Shown piece by piece: positions 25,510 to 33,428 of a DNA stretch of 46,931 nucleotides. Under the pieces are notes generated by a model. The model had not been told where the DNA came from and did no database searches. It saw only the letters and a program-made list of their open reading frames with translations. How positions within the stretch are numbered: the stretch's first letter is position 1; each line of letters starts with the position of its first letter. The position numbers were made by a program, and so were the translations under genes. This DNA comes from Azospirillum endophyticum (lineage in GTDB: Bacteria; Pseudomonadota; Alphaproteobacteria; Azospirillales; Azospirillaceae), in assembly GCF_016595245.1 (NCBI RefSeq), contig NZ_JAENHM010000095.1:1-46931 (forward strand), read 5' to 3'.

Positions 25510-26505
25510 ATGGCCGAGACCTTCAAAGCCTTTGTGATCAAGGATGTCGACGGCAAGCCCAAGGGTGGCTTCACGACGTTGACGCTCGCCGACCTGCCGG
25601 ACAACGACGTGCTGGTCGAGGTCGCCTACTCCACGCTCAACTACAAGGACGGCCTCGCCGTCTCCGGGAAGGGCAGGATCGCCCGCAAGCTGCCGATGGT
25701 CGCCGGCATCGATCTGGCCGGCACCGTGGTCGAATCCCGGTCTCCCGACTGGAAGCCCGGCGACAAGGTGGTCGCCAACGGCTGGGGCATGTCGGAAACG
25801 CAATGGGGCGGCTACACCCGCTTCCAGCGCCTGAAGGCGGAGTGGCTGACCCGTCTGCCGGACGCTTTCTCGCTCGAGGAGGCGATGGGCATCGGCACCG
25901 CCGGCTACACCGCCGCGCTGTGCGTGGACGCGCTGGAACGGTGGGGCGCCGTTCGCCCCGGCGGCAAGGAGGTGCTGGTCACCGGGGCGGCCGGCGGCGT
26001 CGGTTCCGTCGCGGTGGCGCTGCTCGCCAAGCGCGGCTACCCGGTGGTGGCCTCCACCGGCCGGCCCGAGACGCACGACTATCTGCGGGGCCTCGGCGCC
26101 ACCGGCTTCATCGACCGTGCGGTCCTCCTGGAAAAAGGCGCGCCCTTGCAGAAGGAACGTTGGGCCGGCGGTGTCGACTCGGTGGGCGGGCAGACGCTGG
26201 TCAACGCGCTGTCGCAAACCATCTGGGGTGGGGCGATCGCCGCCTGCGGCTTGGCCGGTTCGTCCGACCTGCCCGGCACGGTGCTGCCGCACATCCTGCG
26301 CAGCGTCGCATTGCTCGGCGTCGATTCTGTGATGGCGCCGCAGCCGCTCCGCGACGCCGCCTGGGCGCGGCTGGCCCGCGACATGGACAAGACGGCGTTG
26401 ACGGCGATGTACGAGGTGCAGCCCTTCGACGCACTCCCCGATCTGGCAACCAGGATCCTCGCCGGACAGATCCGTGGCCGCGTCGTCGTCGACGTCACCC
26501 GCTGA
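25510..26505 (+). CDS. acuI: Acryloyl-CoA/enoyl-CoA reductase, YhdH/AcuI family
   Basis: A 331-residue zinc-independent medium-chain dehydrogenase/reductase of the YhdH/AcuI group, which reduces acryloyl-CoA to propionyl-CoA with NADPH. FVIKDVDGKPKGGF, STLNYKDGLAVSGKG and PMVAGIDLAGTV are group signatures. VTGAAGGVGSVAVALLA is the nucleotide-binding loop and ASTGRPE the phosphate-binding serine. Start 25510 is set by MAETFKAFVIK; upstream frame extension passes through untypical sequence. It lies 210 bp behind the crotonase, so a separate promoter is possible. The symbol is by family and not proof of substrate. Confidence 0.88.
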   Translation: MAETFKAFVIKDVDGKPKGGFTTLTLADLPDNDVLVEVAYSTLNYKDGLAVSGKGRIARKLPMVAGIDLAGTVVESRSPDWKPGDKVVANGWGMSETQWGGYTRFQRLKAEWLTRLPDAFSLEEAMGIGTAGYTAALCVDALERWGAVRPGGKEVLVTGAAGGVGSVAVALLAKRGYPVVASTGRPETHDYLRGLGATGFIDRAVLLEKGAPLQKERWAGGVDSVGGQTLVNALSQTIWGGAIAACGLAGSSDLPGTVLPHILRSVALLGVDSVMAPQPLRDAAWARLARDMDKTALTAMYEVQPFDALPDLATRILAGQIRGRVVVDVTR

Positions 26506-26523
26506 GGCCCGCCGGACCCATGA

Positions 26524-26572
26524 GCCGATCCGCTGCGACCGTCTCCGGCATCGACCGGCGGAGCGGATCGGC
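26524..26572. terminator. Hairpin after the reductase gene
   Basis: GCCGATCCGCT (26524-26534) and AGCGGATCGGC (26562-26572) are perfect 11-bp arms with a 27-base loop. It lies 19 bp after the reductase stop and faces the convergent AraC remnant. Confidence 0.55.
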
Positions 26573-26642
26573 GCTGTGGACTGGACTCCTCGACGGACGG
26601 GCAAGCCCGGGGGCTGCGTCCCGTTCGCGGCGCAACCGGGGA

Positions 26643-26890
26643 TCAGGCGGCCGCCGTCGTACGGAAGCGCTTCCGGTAGTCGACCGGGTTGATGCCGAGA
26701 TTGCGGACGAAGGCGCGCCTCATGGTGCTGGCGTCACCGAAACCGCAAAAGTAAGCGATCCGCTGGAGCGGCGTGGGGGAATCGACCAGCATCCGGCGCG
26801 CGGCGTCGAGCCGCGCCGCCTCCACGAAACGGGCCGGGGGATGGCCGACGTCCCGTCTGAACACACGGGCGAAATTTCGCGCTCTTCTTA
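26643..26890 (-). pseudogene. AraC-family regulator, C-terminal remnant
   Basis: About 80 residues covering only the end of an AraC-type DNA-binding domain: RNFARVFRRDVGHPPARFVE, LDAARRMLV, and RIAYFCGFGDASTMRRAF with a normal end (DYRKRF). The homology begins abruptly at RNFARVF near 26886, so one helix-turn-helix and the whole sensor domain are missing. Exactly there the opposite strand starts to read as an IS630 transposase tail. The upstream part was lost by insertion or deletion. Without a start it is unlikely to make a working protein. Confidence 0.8.
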
Positions 26891-27037
26891 CGAGAGAGGA
26901 TGATGTCCCTGCGGGTCTTTCCCGATCAGAATGCCATCATCGACGCCTGTTGCGACGCCTGAAACGCACTCATCGCCGAAACCGGCCGCATCAAATCCCT
27001 TTGCTGCCCGCTGTCGTTCCAAAAGGTCATTTCATAG
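26885..27037 (+). pseudogene. IS630-family transposase, C-terminal remnant
   Basis: Reading the plus strand gives MSLRVFPDQNAIIDACCDA, a stop (TGA at the place of the usual Trp), then NALIAETGRIKSLCCPLSF and a normal end. This is the typical end of IS630 transposases (VDACCDAWN-type motif). It is both truncated and interrupted, so inactive. Only the last 50 or so residues remain. Confidence 0.82.
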
Positions 27038-27136
27038 GAGAGTCGGTATGACACATCGAGAAGGAACGGAGGGTTGAAGGAGGAGATTTAGCAACCAGAG
27101 GGTATGCTGCCTCCTTCGCATACTGCCCCAAATTAC

Positions 27137-27392
27137 GATGGTCAGAACGACTTCGTCGAGGTGCCACTTATCGCCCCGGCTCCCGGCAGCGCAACCGATC
27201 CGCGATGTCGCGACCGAACTTCAGGGCCCACTGCCGCACTGTCTCGTGGCTCACGGTGATGCCGCGGGCCGCCAGCATCTCCTCCACCATGCGCAAGCTC
27301 AGCGGGAAACGGAAGTACAGCCACACCGCCATCGCAATGACCTCGGCAGGGACGCGGTAGCCGGCGTAGCGGGGATCACGGGATGTCGCCAT
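27137..27392 (-). pseudogene. IS6-family transposase, N-terminal frameshifted remnant
   Basis: Starting at ATG 27392 the frame reads SRDPRYAGYRVPAEVIAMAV, then WLYFRFPLSLRMVEEMLAAR and GITVSHETVRQWALKFG, the zinc-finger/helix-turn-helix start of IS6/IS26-type transposases. Around 27170 the frame shifts by one base. The next frame gives GDKWHLDEVVLTI, which includes the first catalytic Asp. Homology stops near 27137. The DDE core and both ends are gone. The 27038-27136 stretch beside it holds no gene. Confidence 0.85.
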
Positions 27393-27504
27393 GGCGATCC
27401 TTTGCCGCTCCGCATCCCCGCGAGCCAGCCTGAACTTGACGGTACCTTCTCCGCTCTTCCTCACCGATCCCCGCCACCTCGGATACCGAAAAGAGCCTTG
27501 ATTG

Positions 27505-28551
27505 TTATCGCATCGGCAAGAGGCCGTTTGCGCGGAACCAGGCCACTTCATCGCGGAACGTTTCGATTACCGGACGGAACTTCAAATCCAGCTCCCGTTC
27601 GCTCTTGGCGGAATCGTAGCGAGATCGATCATTCTCCGTTGCGACGGTACGCGCCATGGCCCAGCTCAACAGCACCGGCTTTCCGGTCATCCGCGCGTAG
27701 AGTTCATTGCCGGCGCCGATCAGATGGAGAAGGATCATCGGAATACGCCGGGTCGGCGCCTTGGCCCCCGTCGCCTGCGCAATGAGCGGCAGCAGATCGG
27801 TCATTGTCATATGGCGTCCGGCGGCAAGGTAGCGTTCGCCGCGCCGACCCCGACGGTTGGCGAGGATCATCGCCCGTGCGACGTCACGGGCATCGACCAC
27901 CGAGAAAGACCCCGGCGGAACGCCCGGGAGGCGTTCGAGCGCCACATCCAGAACGGTCTGACCTGCCGATGTCGGTCCGATGTCGCCCGGCCCGTGCATC
28001 CAACCGGGGAGCACCATCGCCGCCCAGAAATCGGGATGCGTATTGAGAAAGTCGAGCACCACGCGGTCCGCCAGGATCTTGCTGCGATAATAATCGTCGG
28101 CGTCCCGCTCATTCCGCAGCATGGTCTCATCAATGATCTCTCCAGGTGCGCCTCGCAGCACCGCAACCGAACTGGTGTGGACGAAACGACGTACCCCGGC
28201 TTTCCATGCGTGCTCGAGCAGGGCACGGGTGCCCTCAACATTGGCCGCATGGAGCGCATCCCAATGGCGGCCACCCTTGTAGGAATCCCGGAAATAGGCC
28301 GCAGTATGGAAAACCACGTCGACGCCCCGAAGCGCATCCACGAAACCAGGCACATCGAGCATGTCGCCGGTGACGATCTCCAGATCCAGCTCGGCAAACT
28401 GCCGTGCTGCTTTCTCAGGTGAGCGCACAAGCGCTCGCACACGCCAACCTTCGGCGATCAGTTCGCGCACCAGGTTGTTGCCGAGAAGTCCGGTTGCCCC
28501 CGTGACGAAGGCAATGGGGGGGAAGGACGTGGTATTGGCATCGTTCGACAT
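27505..28551 (-). CDS. NAD(P)-dependent epimerase/dehydratase-type reductase
   Basis: A 348-residue extended SDR. FVTGATGLLGNNLVREL is the dinucleotide motif (about residue 12), VDVVFHTAAYFRDSYKGG and VRRFVHTSSVAVLRG follow, and DDYYRSKILADR supplies the Tyr-x-x-x-Lys pair. It resembles dihydroflavonol-4-reductase/ketoreductase-like members. ATG 28551 is the more usual distance from the Rossmann strand; ATG 28578 is an alternative. Divergent from a MerR regulator whose operator lies inside its promoter, so it is probably the regulated target. The substrate is unknown; a reactive carbonyl or quinone-type stressor is a guess from neighbours. Confidence 0.87.
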   Translation of the reverse strand: MSNDANTTSFPPIAFVTGATGLLGNNLVRELIAEGWRVRALVRSPEKAARQFAELDLEIVTGDMLDVPGFVDALRGVDVVFHTAAYFRDSYKGGRHWDALHAANVEGTRALLEHAWKAGVRRFVHTSSVAVLRGAPGEIIDETMLRNERDADDYYRSKILADRVVLDFLNTHPDFWAAMVLPGWMHGPGDIGPTSAGQTVLDVALERLPGVPPGSFSVVDARDVARAMILANRRGRRGERYLAAGRHMTMTDLLPLIAQATGAKAPTRRIPMILLHLIGAGNELYARMTGKPVLLSWAMARTVATENDRSRYDSAKSERELDLKFRPVIETFRDEVAWFRANGLLPMR

Positions 28552-28580
28552 GAAAGTGTTCCGCAGGTGAGGGAACATGG

Positions 28581-28611
28581 TCTATAAGTCTGGACCCAGG
28601 TCCATGGTCAA
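28581..28611 (-). promoter_or_regulatory. MerR-type promoter with 19-bp spacer and operator
   Basis: On the minus strand a -35 TTGACC (28611-28606) and a -10 TATAGA (28586-28581) are 19 bp apart. The spacer contains the perfect dyad TGGACC-CA-GGTCCA (28591-28604). An overlong spacer with the operator between the two boxes is the defining layout of MerR-activated promoters. It reads into the epimerase gene. Confidence 0.78.
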
Positions 28612-28628
28612 TAGCCTTAAGGGGTGAA

Positions 28629-29057
28629 ATGCTGATAGGAGAATTCGCTCGGCGGACGGGGCTGAGCCAGGACACCATCCGCTTTTATACCCGTAAGGGT
28701 CTCCTCACGCCGCAGCTCACCGCTAAGGGGGGACGCAATCCCTATCAGGTATTCACTGAGCGGGACGCCTCGACAGCCCGAATGATCCGTTTTGCGCAAT
28801 CGCTGGGCATGTCCCTCAAGGAGATCGCGGAGATCGCCACGGAACTGCAACGGGAGGGGTTATCACAGGCGCGTGAAGTCGAGATCATGGAAGTCCAGCT
28901 CGCCAGGCTTGAGCAGAAGGCGGCCGAACTGGCAGAACTGACCAATTACCTGCGTGCAAAGCGCGACTGGGTCGCGCGCGGCAAGCCGGGTGATGAACCG
29001 CGATTTACCCAGGAAACGCCCTGCCTGGCTTCAACCCACTGGCTCGGCGCTCCATGA
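28629..29057 (+). CDS. MerR-family transcriptional regulator
   Basis: A 142-residue MerR protein. The winged helix is LIGEFARRTGLSQDTIRFYTRKGLLTP (residues 2-28), with the second wing at NPYQVFTERDASTARMIRFAQSLGMSLKEI and a dimerisation coiled coil at about 78-118. There is no obvious metal-binding cysteine pattern in the C-terminal part (one Cys), so an organic or redox ligand is more likely than a metal. Its last 53 bp overlap the convergent MFS gene. Confidence 0.92.
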   Translation: MLIGEFARRTGLSQDTIRFYTRKGLLTPQLTAKGGRNPYQVFTERDASTARMIRFAQSLGMSLKEIAEIATELQREGLSQAREVEIMEVQLARLEQKAAELAELTNYLRAKRDWVARGKPGDEPRFTQETPCLASTHWLGAP

Positions 29058-30189
29058 AGAGCGCGGATCCAGCGGCGCAGGCCAGCAGAGCGATACCCAC
29101 CCACGGCAATCCGGCCACCCCGGCGGTTTCGAGAATGACGCCCCCCACGATGGCACCGCCGGCGATCGCCATATTCCAGGCAGTGACGATCATCGCCTGT
29201 GCCACATCGGCAGCCGACCCGGCCGCGCGCGCCGAAGCGGTCTGAAAAAGAGTCGCCGCCCCGCCAAATCCCACCCCCCAGATCAATGCTGCCCCATAGA
29301 CCGCAAGCGGCGCGCTGTCTGTCGCCGCGAATATGAACGCCGCTGCGAGGAACAGGCCGACGCTGGTGAAGGTCAACGGACGCAGCCATTTATCGATCAG
29401 GGCAGCCGTTAGGCCGATACCGACCAGTCCGGCCATCCCGAAGGCCAGCAGGACACGGTCGGTCTGCCCGACAATGCCGTGGGCGATCAGCAGCGGCGCG
29501 TTGTAGGTGTAGAGGATATTGTGAGCCAGCACGAAGCAGAGCGTCACCGCCAGTACCGGCCGCACGCCCGGAACCGCAAAAACCTGGGCAAGCGATGGGC
29601 GTTCCGTTTCAGCCTCCCCGGCAAAGTCCGGCACCTTCGCGATAATCCAGCCGATCAGCAGCAGCGCGATGACGCTGAGCAATCCGAAGGTCAGTCGCCA
29701 ACCGGCCAGAAGGCCCAGAAACGTTCCGGCTGGAATGCCGATCGAGAGCGCCAAAGGTGTTCCCGACATGGCGATGGCCATCGCTCGACCCGCAAGATGA
29801 GGTGGCGCCATGCGAACCGCGTAGCCGGCCAGCAGTGCCCATAGCAGGCCGGCTGACACGCCTCCAACGAAGCGCGCCACCAGTGCGACGATGAAGCTCG
29901 TGGTGAGGGCCGTAATCAGATTGGCGACGGCGAAGCCGAAGATCGCACCGAGCAGGAGCGGTCGCCTGCGCCAGCTTCGCGTCGCTGCTGTCAGCGGGAT
30001 CGCGGCGAGCAGCGATCCCAGCGCATAGATACTGATCCATTGCCCGGCCATCGCTTCACTCACACCAAGAGAATTCCCAATTTGTGGGACAAGGCCGGCA
30101 GGGAGGGCCTCCGTCAGGATCGTCACGAAGCCGGCAACCGCCAAGGCGGATAGCCCCGCCACCGGCAGTCGGTCGACCTGGGCCCTCAC
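29005..30189 (-). CDS. MFS efflux transporter (drug:H+ antiporter, DHA1-like)
   Basis: A 394-residue major facilitator protein with 12 predicted membrane helices. The helix 2-3 loop LLAAIPLTAATRSWRRRPLLLGA fits the family's G-x-x-x-D-x-x-R-R-type loop, and WALLAGYAVRMAPPHLAGRAMA and ALSIGIPAGTFLG match the arabinose efflux/chloramphenicol-resistance-like branch. It follows the ABM gene with a 4-bp overlap, so the two are coupled. Export of a toxic small molecule is likely, but the substrate is unknown. Confidence 0.9.
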   Translation of the reverse strand: MRAQVDRLPVAGLSALAVAGFVTILTEALPAGLVPQIGNSLGVSEAMAGQWISIYALGSLLAAIPLTAATRSWRRRPLLLGAIFGFAVANLITALTTSFIVALVARFVGGVSAGLLWALLAGYAVRMAPPHLAGRAMAIAMSGTPLALSIGIPAGTFLGLLAGWRLTFGLLSVIALLLIGWIIAKVPDFAGEAETERPSLAQVFAVPGVRPVLAVTLCFVLAHNILYTYNAPLLIAHGIVGQTDRVLLAFGMAGLVGIGLTAALIDKWLRPLTFTSVGLFLAAAFIFAATDSAPLAVYGAALIWGVGFGGAATLFQTASARAAGSAADVAQAMIVTAWNMAIAGGAIVGGVILETAGVAGLPWVGIALLACAAGSALFMERRASGLKPGRAFPG

Positions 30190-30524
30190 ACCGGCACCTT
30201 CGGCAGTACCAGATCGCCAGTCGTGTAAGTGTGGAACTCACTGGATGAGACAGTATCGAGCCGACCGAACTTCTCCAGAAATACCGGATCGGAAAAGAAG
30301 ATCTCGACATCACCGGGATCGGAGATCGCTTCGATGTTCACGACGGTCAGCCCATCGGTGCTCTTGGAAAGGTTGCTCCACAGAAAGCCGGGTTTCCGCT
30401 CGGCGACATAGTGGACGACATCCTGGATCAGCCGAAACGCGTCCTCCTGCTTGCCGGGATGAACGTGGATCACATTGACGATGAAGGTCGTCGGGATGGG
30501 CTCGATGGTGAAGGCGGGGATCAT
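30186..30524 (-). CDS. Antibiotic biosynthesis monooxygenase (ABM)-domain protein
   Basis: A 112-residue dimeric alpha+beta barrel protein. FIVNVIHVHPGKQEDAFRLI and PGFLWSNLSKSTDGLTVVN show the ABM fold pattern; members include quinol monooxygenases and heme-degrading enzymes, while others are only binding proteins. It is coupled to the efflux gene and divergent from a LysR gene. The set LysR / ABM / MFS suggests detoxification of an aromatic or quinone-like compound. This is inference from context. Confidence 0.8.
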   Translation of the reverse strand: MIPAFTIEPIPTTFIVNVIHVHPGKQEDAFRLIQDVVHYVAERKPGFLWSNLSKSTDGLTVVNIEAISDPGDVEIFFSDPVFLEKFGRLDTVSSSEFHTYTTGDLVLPKVPV

Positions 30525-30631
30525 GTTTCGTCTCCCTGATTGCGGAAGACCAAGGGATAGCGGAAGGCCCGTTCCGGAAAAATGAGTGTCTGTTCCGATG
30601 ACTCAGGAATATAATTCTGCTAACTAGCGGC

Positions 30632-31519
30632 ATGGATAAACTCACCGCGTTCGATGCCTTCGTGCAGTCGGCCGAGACGGGCAGCTTCGTCGCCGCCGGC
30701 CGCAAACTGGGTCTTTCCGCATCTGCGGTCGGCAAGGCGGTGGTGCGGCTTGAACAACGGCTGGATGTGCGCCTGTTCCACCGCAACACACGCAATATGA
30801 CCCTGACCGAGGAAGGGCGGCTGTTCCTCGAACGCTGCCGCCGCATATTCGAGGAGGTCGAGGCAGCGGAAGCCGAGCTCGCCCGATCCAACCGGACGCC
30901 GAGAGGACGGCTGCGCGTCAGTCTGCCGCTGGTCGGCATGCTGCTGACCCCGGTGATGAGCGATTTCATGCGAGCTTGGCCGGAGGTGCAACTCGACCTG
31001 GATTTCTCAGATCGGCTGGTGGACGTTGTGGAGGAAGGGTTCGACGCAGTCGTCCGTACCGGGCAACCATCGGACAGCCGGTTGATGAGCCGCAATGTCG
31101 GGCGGTTTCGACTGAAGATTGTCGCTTCACCCGACTATCTGGCGCGATGCGGCGTGCCAGACACCCCTGACGATCTGGCGCACCATCAGTGTCTTCTCCA
31201 ACGTTCTCCGAGCACCGGCAAGATACGGGCTTGGCCGTTTGCTCGCGGGGAACGGCAGGGGAAGATCGTCCTGCCCGAACGGATGAGCGCGTCGGCGGTC
31301 GATCCTCTGATCGCGTTGGCGATCGAGGGAATGGGAATTGCCTGTCTGCCTCCCTTCGCGATCCGCAGCGAGATCGCTGACGGGCGTCTCGTCTCCATCC
31401 TGGACGCGTGGGTGGCCGAGACCGATCAGTTCAATGTTCTCTGGCCGGCCAGTCGCCAGATCACGCCCAAACTGAGAGCATTCGTCGACTTCATGGCCGA
31501 ACATCTGCAACCGCAATAG
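30632..31519 (+). CDS. LysR-family transcriptional regulator
   Basis: A 295-residue LysR protein. The helix-turn-helix is at residues 3-60 (FDAFVQSAETGSFVAAGRKL, SASAVGKAVVRLEQRL) and the effector domain follows from about 90. It is of the AaeR/DsdC-like 'MDKLTAFDAFVQ' type often placed next to efflux or oxidoreductase genes. Divergent from the ABM-MFS pair over 107 bp, so it most likely controls it. Ends cleanly just before an IS110 left end. Confidence 0.92.
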   Translation: MDKLTAFDAFVQSAETGSFVAAGRKLGLSASAVGKAVVRLEQRLDVRLFHRNTRNMTLTEEGRLFLERCRRIFEEVEAAEAELARSNRTPRGRLRVSLPLVGMLLTPVMSDFMRAWPEVQLDLDFSDRLVDVVEEGFDAVVRTGQPSDSRLMSRNVGRFRLKIVASPDYLARCGVPDTPDDLAHHQCLLQRSPSTGKIRAWPFARGERQGKIVLPERMSASAVDPLIALAIEGMGIACLPPFAIRSEIADGRLVSILDAWVAETDQFNVLWPASRQITPKLRAFVDFMAEHLQPQ

Positions 31520-31656
31520 GTGCCAAGCGGGTACGGCCTAGATGCCGTAATGGGGCTTGCACCAAGCTCTGGCTCGGGCGGGCGGCTGTCCCCACAGGGA
31601 TGGTGTGAGAAACGGGGTCCGAGCGGATCGGCCCCACGCATCATGGAGGGACAGCC

Positions 31657-31863
31657 ATGGATCACTATGCCGGGATCGACGTCTCGTTGGAACAGAGCAG
31701 CGTGTGCGTGGTGGATGGGGCGGGCAAGATCGTGCGCGAAGCCAAGGTGGCGAGCGAGCCCGCCGCCCTGGTGCGCTTCTTCGGCGAGCTTGGCTTCCCG
31801 GTGGTCCGCATCGGGTTGGAGGCTGGCCCCTTGTCGCAGTGGCTGCATGCGGGGCTGGCCGAA
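31657..31863 (+). pseudogene. IS110-family transposase, N-terminal fragment
   Basis: Sixty-nine residues, MDHYAGIDVSLEQSSVCVVD to EAGPLSQWLHAGLAE, are the start of the RuvC-like DEDD domain of IS110 transposases (Asp in GIDVS, Glu in GLEAGPLSQWL). The upstream 31520-31656 stretch with ATCATGGAGGGACAGCC just before the ATG looks like the usual IS110 leader. After residue 69 the frame stays open but reads antisense to a different gene. The rest of the element is absent. Confidence 0.86.
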
Positions 31864-31930
31864 ACGACCGCGTCCTGCATCTCCGCCACCCGCCCCGGCG
31901 GCAGCAGCCGGCTGACCAGGACGTCGAGGT

Positions 31931-32287
31931 CGACCACCAGGTTGCCTCGACCTCCACTTGCGGGCTCAGCAGCCGCTGAGCGGCCTCGAACACGATCCAG
32001 GCGCTGGTCAGGAACAGCAGCGCCGTCTCGGCGAGCGCGGCGACGCTTTCCACCTTGCCGTGACCGTAGGGGTGGGTCTCGTCCGGGGGCGCGTCGCTGA
32101 TCCGCATGGCGGCGTAGGTCATCGCCGTGGCGACGAAGTCGAGCAGGCTGTGGACGCCTTCGGAAAGGACGCCGAGGCTGCCGGTGGCAAGGCCGACGGA
32201 GAGCTTGCCGACGGTCATCCCGGCGCTCGCCACCATCGAGGTCAGGGCGACGGCCTGCTTCTCGGCGGTCTGCGTTTCGTTGGACAT
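31931..32287 (-). pseudogene. Cation diffusion facilitator (CDF) transporter, N-terminal fragment
   Basis: About 119 residues from MSNETQTAEKQAVALTSMVA to QVEVEATWWS. This includes helices 1-3, the GVHSLLDF metal-site motif (H-x-x-x-D) and DETHPYGHGKVES. CDF proteins are usually about 300 residues with a C-terminal cytoplasmic domain; everything after helix 3 is missing. The following 31864-31930 stretch on the minus strand does not resemble a CDF, and I could not identify it (LVVDLDVLVSRLLPPGRVAE in one frame). The IS110 fragment begins beyond it, so the junction is at least two events. Confidence 0.82.
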
Positions 32288-32502
32288 GGAGTGATCCCGC
32301 GAGCGGAGGGGGGCCGAGGTGGTTGCGGCCGTGTTCGGCGCGGGTCTTCCGGTGTTGGAAGCAGGTGGGAACGGCGCCTTGTGGCGCGGGACCTTTATCG
32401 CCCCGCGTCTGAACCCAGGCTGAACAGCGGCTGCTGACGACGCCGCAGGGTGGCCGGACAAGGGATGGATGGAGGGGCTTGGATCGGACCGGGACGTCCG
32501 GC

Positions 32503-33091
32503 CTATGACACCGGTCCTGACGCGGAAGCCGGGGTGTTGGAAAGCAGCCCCTGGGCGCGGGCGCGATCCAGCAGGTTCTTGACCGACGCCGCCGGCCAGC
32601 GGCGCCCGCCCCGTAGCGTGGTCGCCCGCATCGCTTCCAGCTGGGCGCCGATGGCCCTGCTTCAGCTTGGGATTGCCGCCGACCCGGCCCCGTGCCTTGG
32701 CCGCCGCCAACCCGGCGCGGGTGCGTTCGCGGATCAAGGAGCGTTCGTACTCGGCCACGGCGCCCAGCATCTGCAGCACCAGCGTGCCGTGCGGGCTGGC
32801 GGTGTCGATCGGGCTGGTGAGGCAGTGGAAATGGCAGCCGCGGCCGCGCAGATCCTCGATCACCTCCAGCAGGTGCGACAGCGAGCGACCGAGCCGGTCC
32901 AGCTTCCAGATCACCAGCGTGTCGCCGCGGCTCAGGCGGGCCAGGGTCCCCGCCAGCTCCGGCCTGGCGCGCGAAGCGCCGGAGGCCTTCTCCTCGAGGA
33001 TCGTGGCGCAGCCGGCGGCGCGCAGCGCGTCCATCTGGGCGGCGGTGGTCTGGTCGTCGGTTGAGACGCGGGCGTAGCCGATGAGCGCCAT
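32503..33091 (-). pseudogene. Serine recombinase (resolvase/invertase) with internal frameshift
   Basis: The N-terminal catalytic domain is complete: MALIGYARVSTDDQ (catalytic Ser in ARVS), then IWKLDRLGRSLSHL and LQMLGAVAEYERSLIRERT, ending at GRVGGNPKLKQ. The remaining C-terminal recombinase part (AIGAQLEAMRATTLRGGRRW, PAASVKNLLDRARAQGLL) is in another reading frame directly after it, stopping at 32503. The normal middle section between NPKL and this tail is missing as well. So the gene has an internal deletion with a frame change and is a pseudogene, unless the N-terminal part is active alone. Confidence 0.82.
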
Positions 33092-33128
33092 GGTGGGATT
33101 TGAGGAGAAGGGGGCCGAGCACCCTCTT

Positions 33129-33187
33129 TGTAAAGTCTGCGGAGGCATGAGTAAGCGACCATTTCAGCACCCGCCATTTTCTTTACA
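33129..33187. promoter_or_regulatory. Inverted pair upstream of the recombinase, possible res site or promoter
   Basis: TGTAAAG (33129-33135) and CTTTACA (33181-33187) are exact inverses in the A/T-richer sequence just upstream of the recombinase start. Resolvase genes normally carry their res site in this place. Only the two short arms support it. Confidence 0.3.
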
Positions 33188-33428
33188 CCTGCCCGCCCAA
33201 GGGGATTGAGCAAGCGGAACGGAAGCTGGGGCGGGCCGTGTCAAGGAAGGCCGTTCCATGCCTGCCGCTCCATGCAGTCGACGCACCGCTGCCCGAGATG
33301 GCATCAAACAGTCCGCGATGCCTTGGCCGCTGCGGGTCGCAAACCGCTCTACCGTGGTGAAAATGCGCTTCTGAAGGGGATGCAGGAAGAGGCTGAAGGA
33401 TGGAAGCGTCCACCGATCCAGGTTTGAG

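Noticed and set aside
27142..27324. Complete IS6 element
   Set aside because: Only the N-terminal part is present, it is frameshifted, and no terminal inverted repeats were recognised on both sides.
31538..33148. One 536-residue minus-strand protein joining recombinase and CDF sequence
   Set aside because: It is an accidental fusion: recombinase N-terminus, out-of-frame sequence, then the CDF fragment. The parts belong to separate broken genes.
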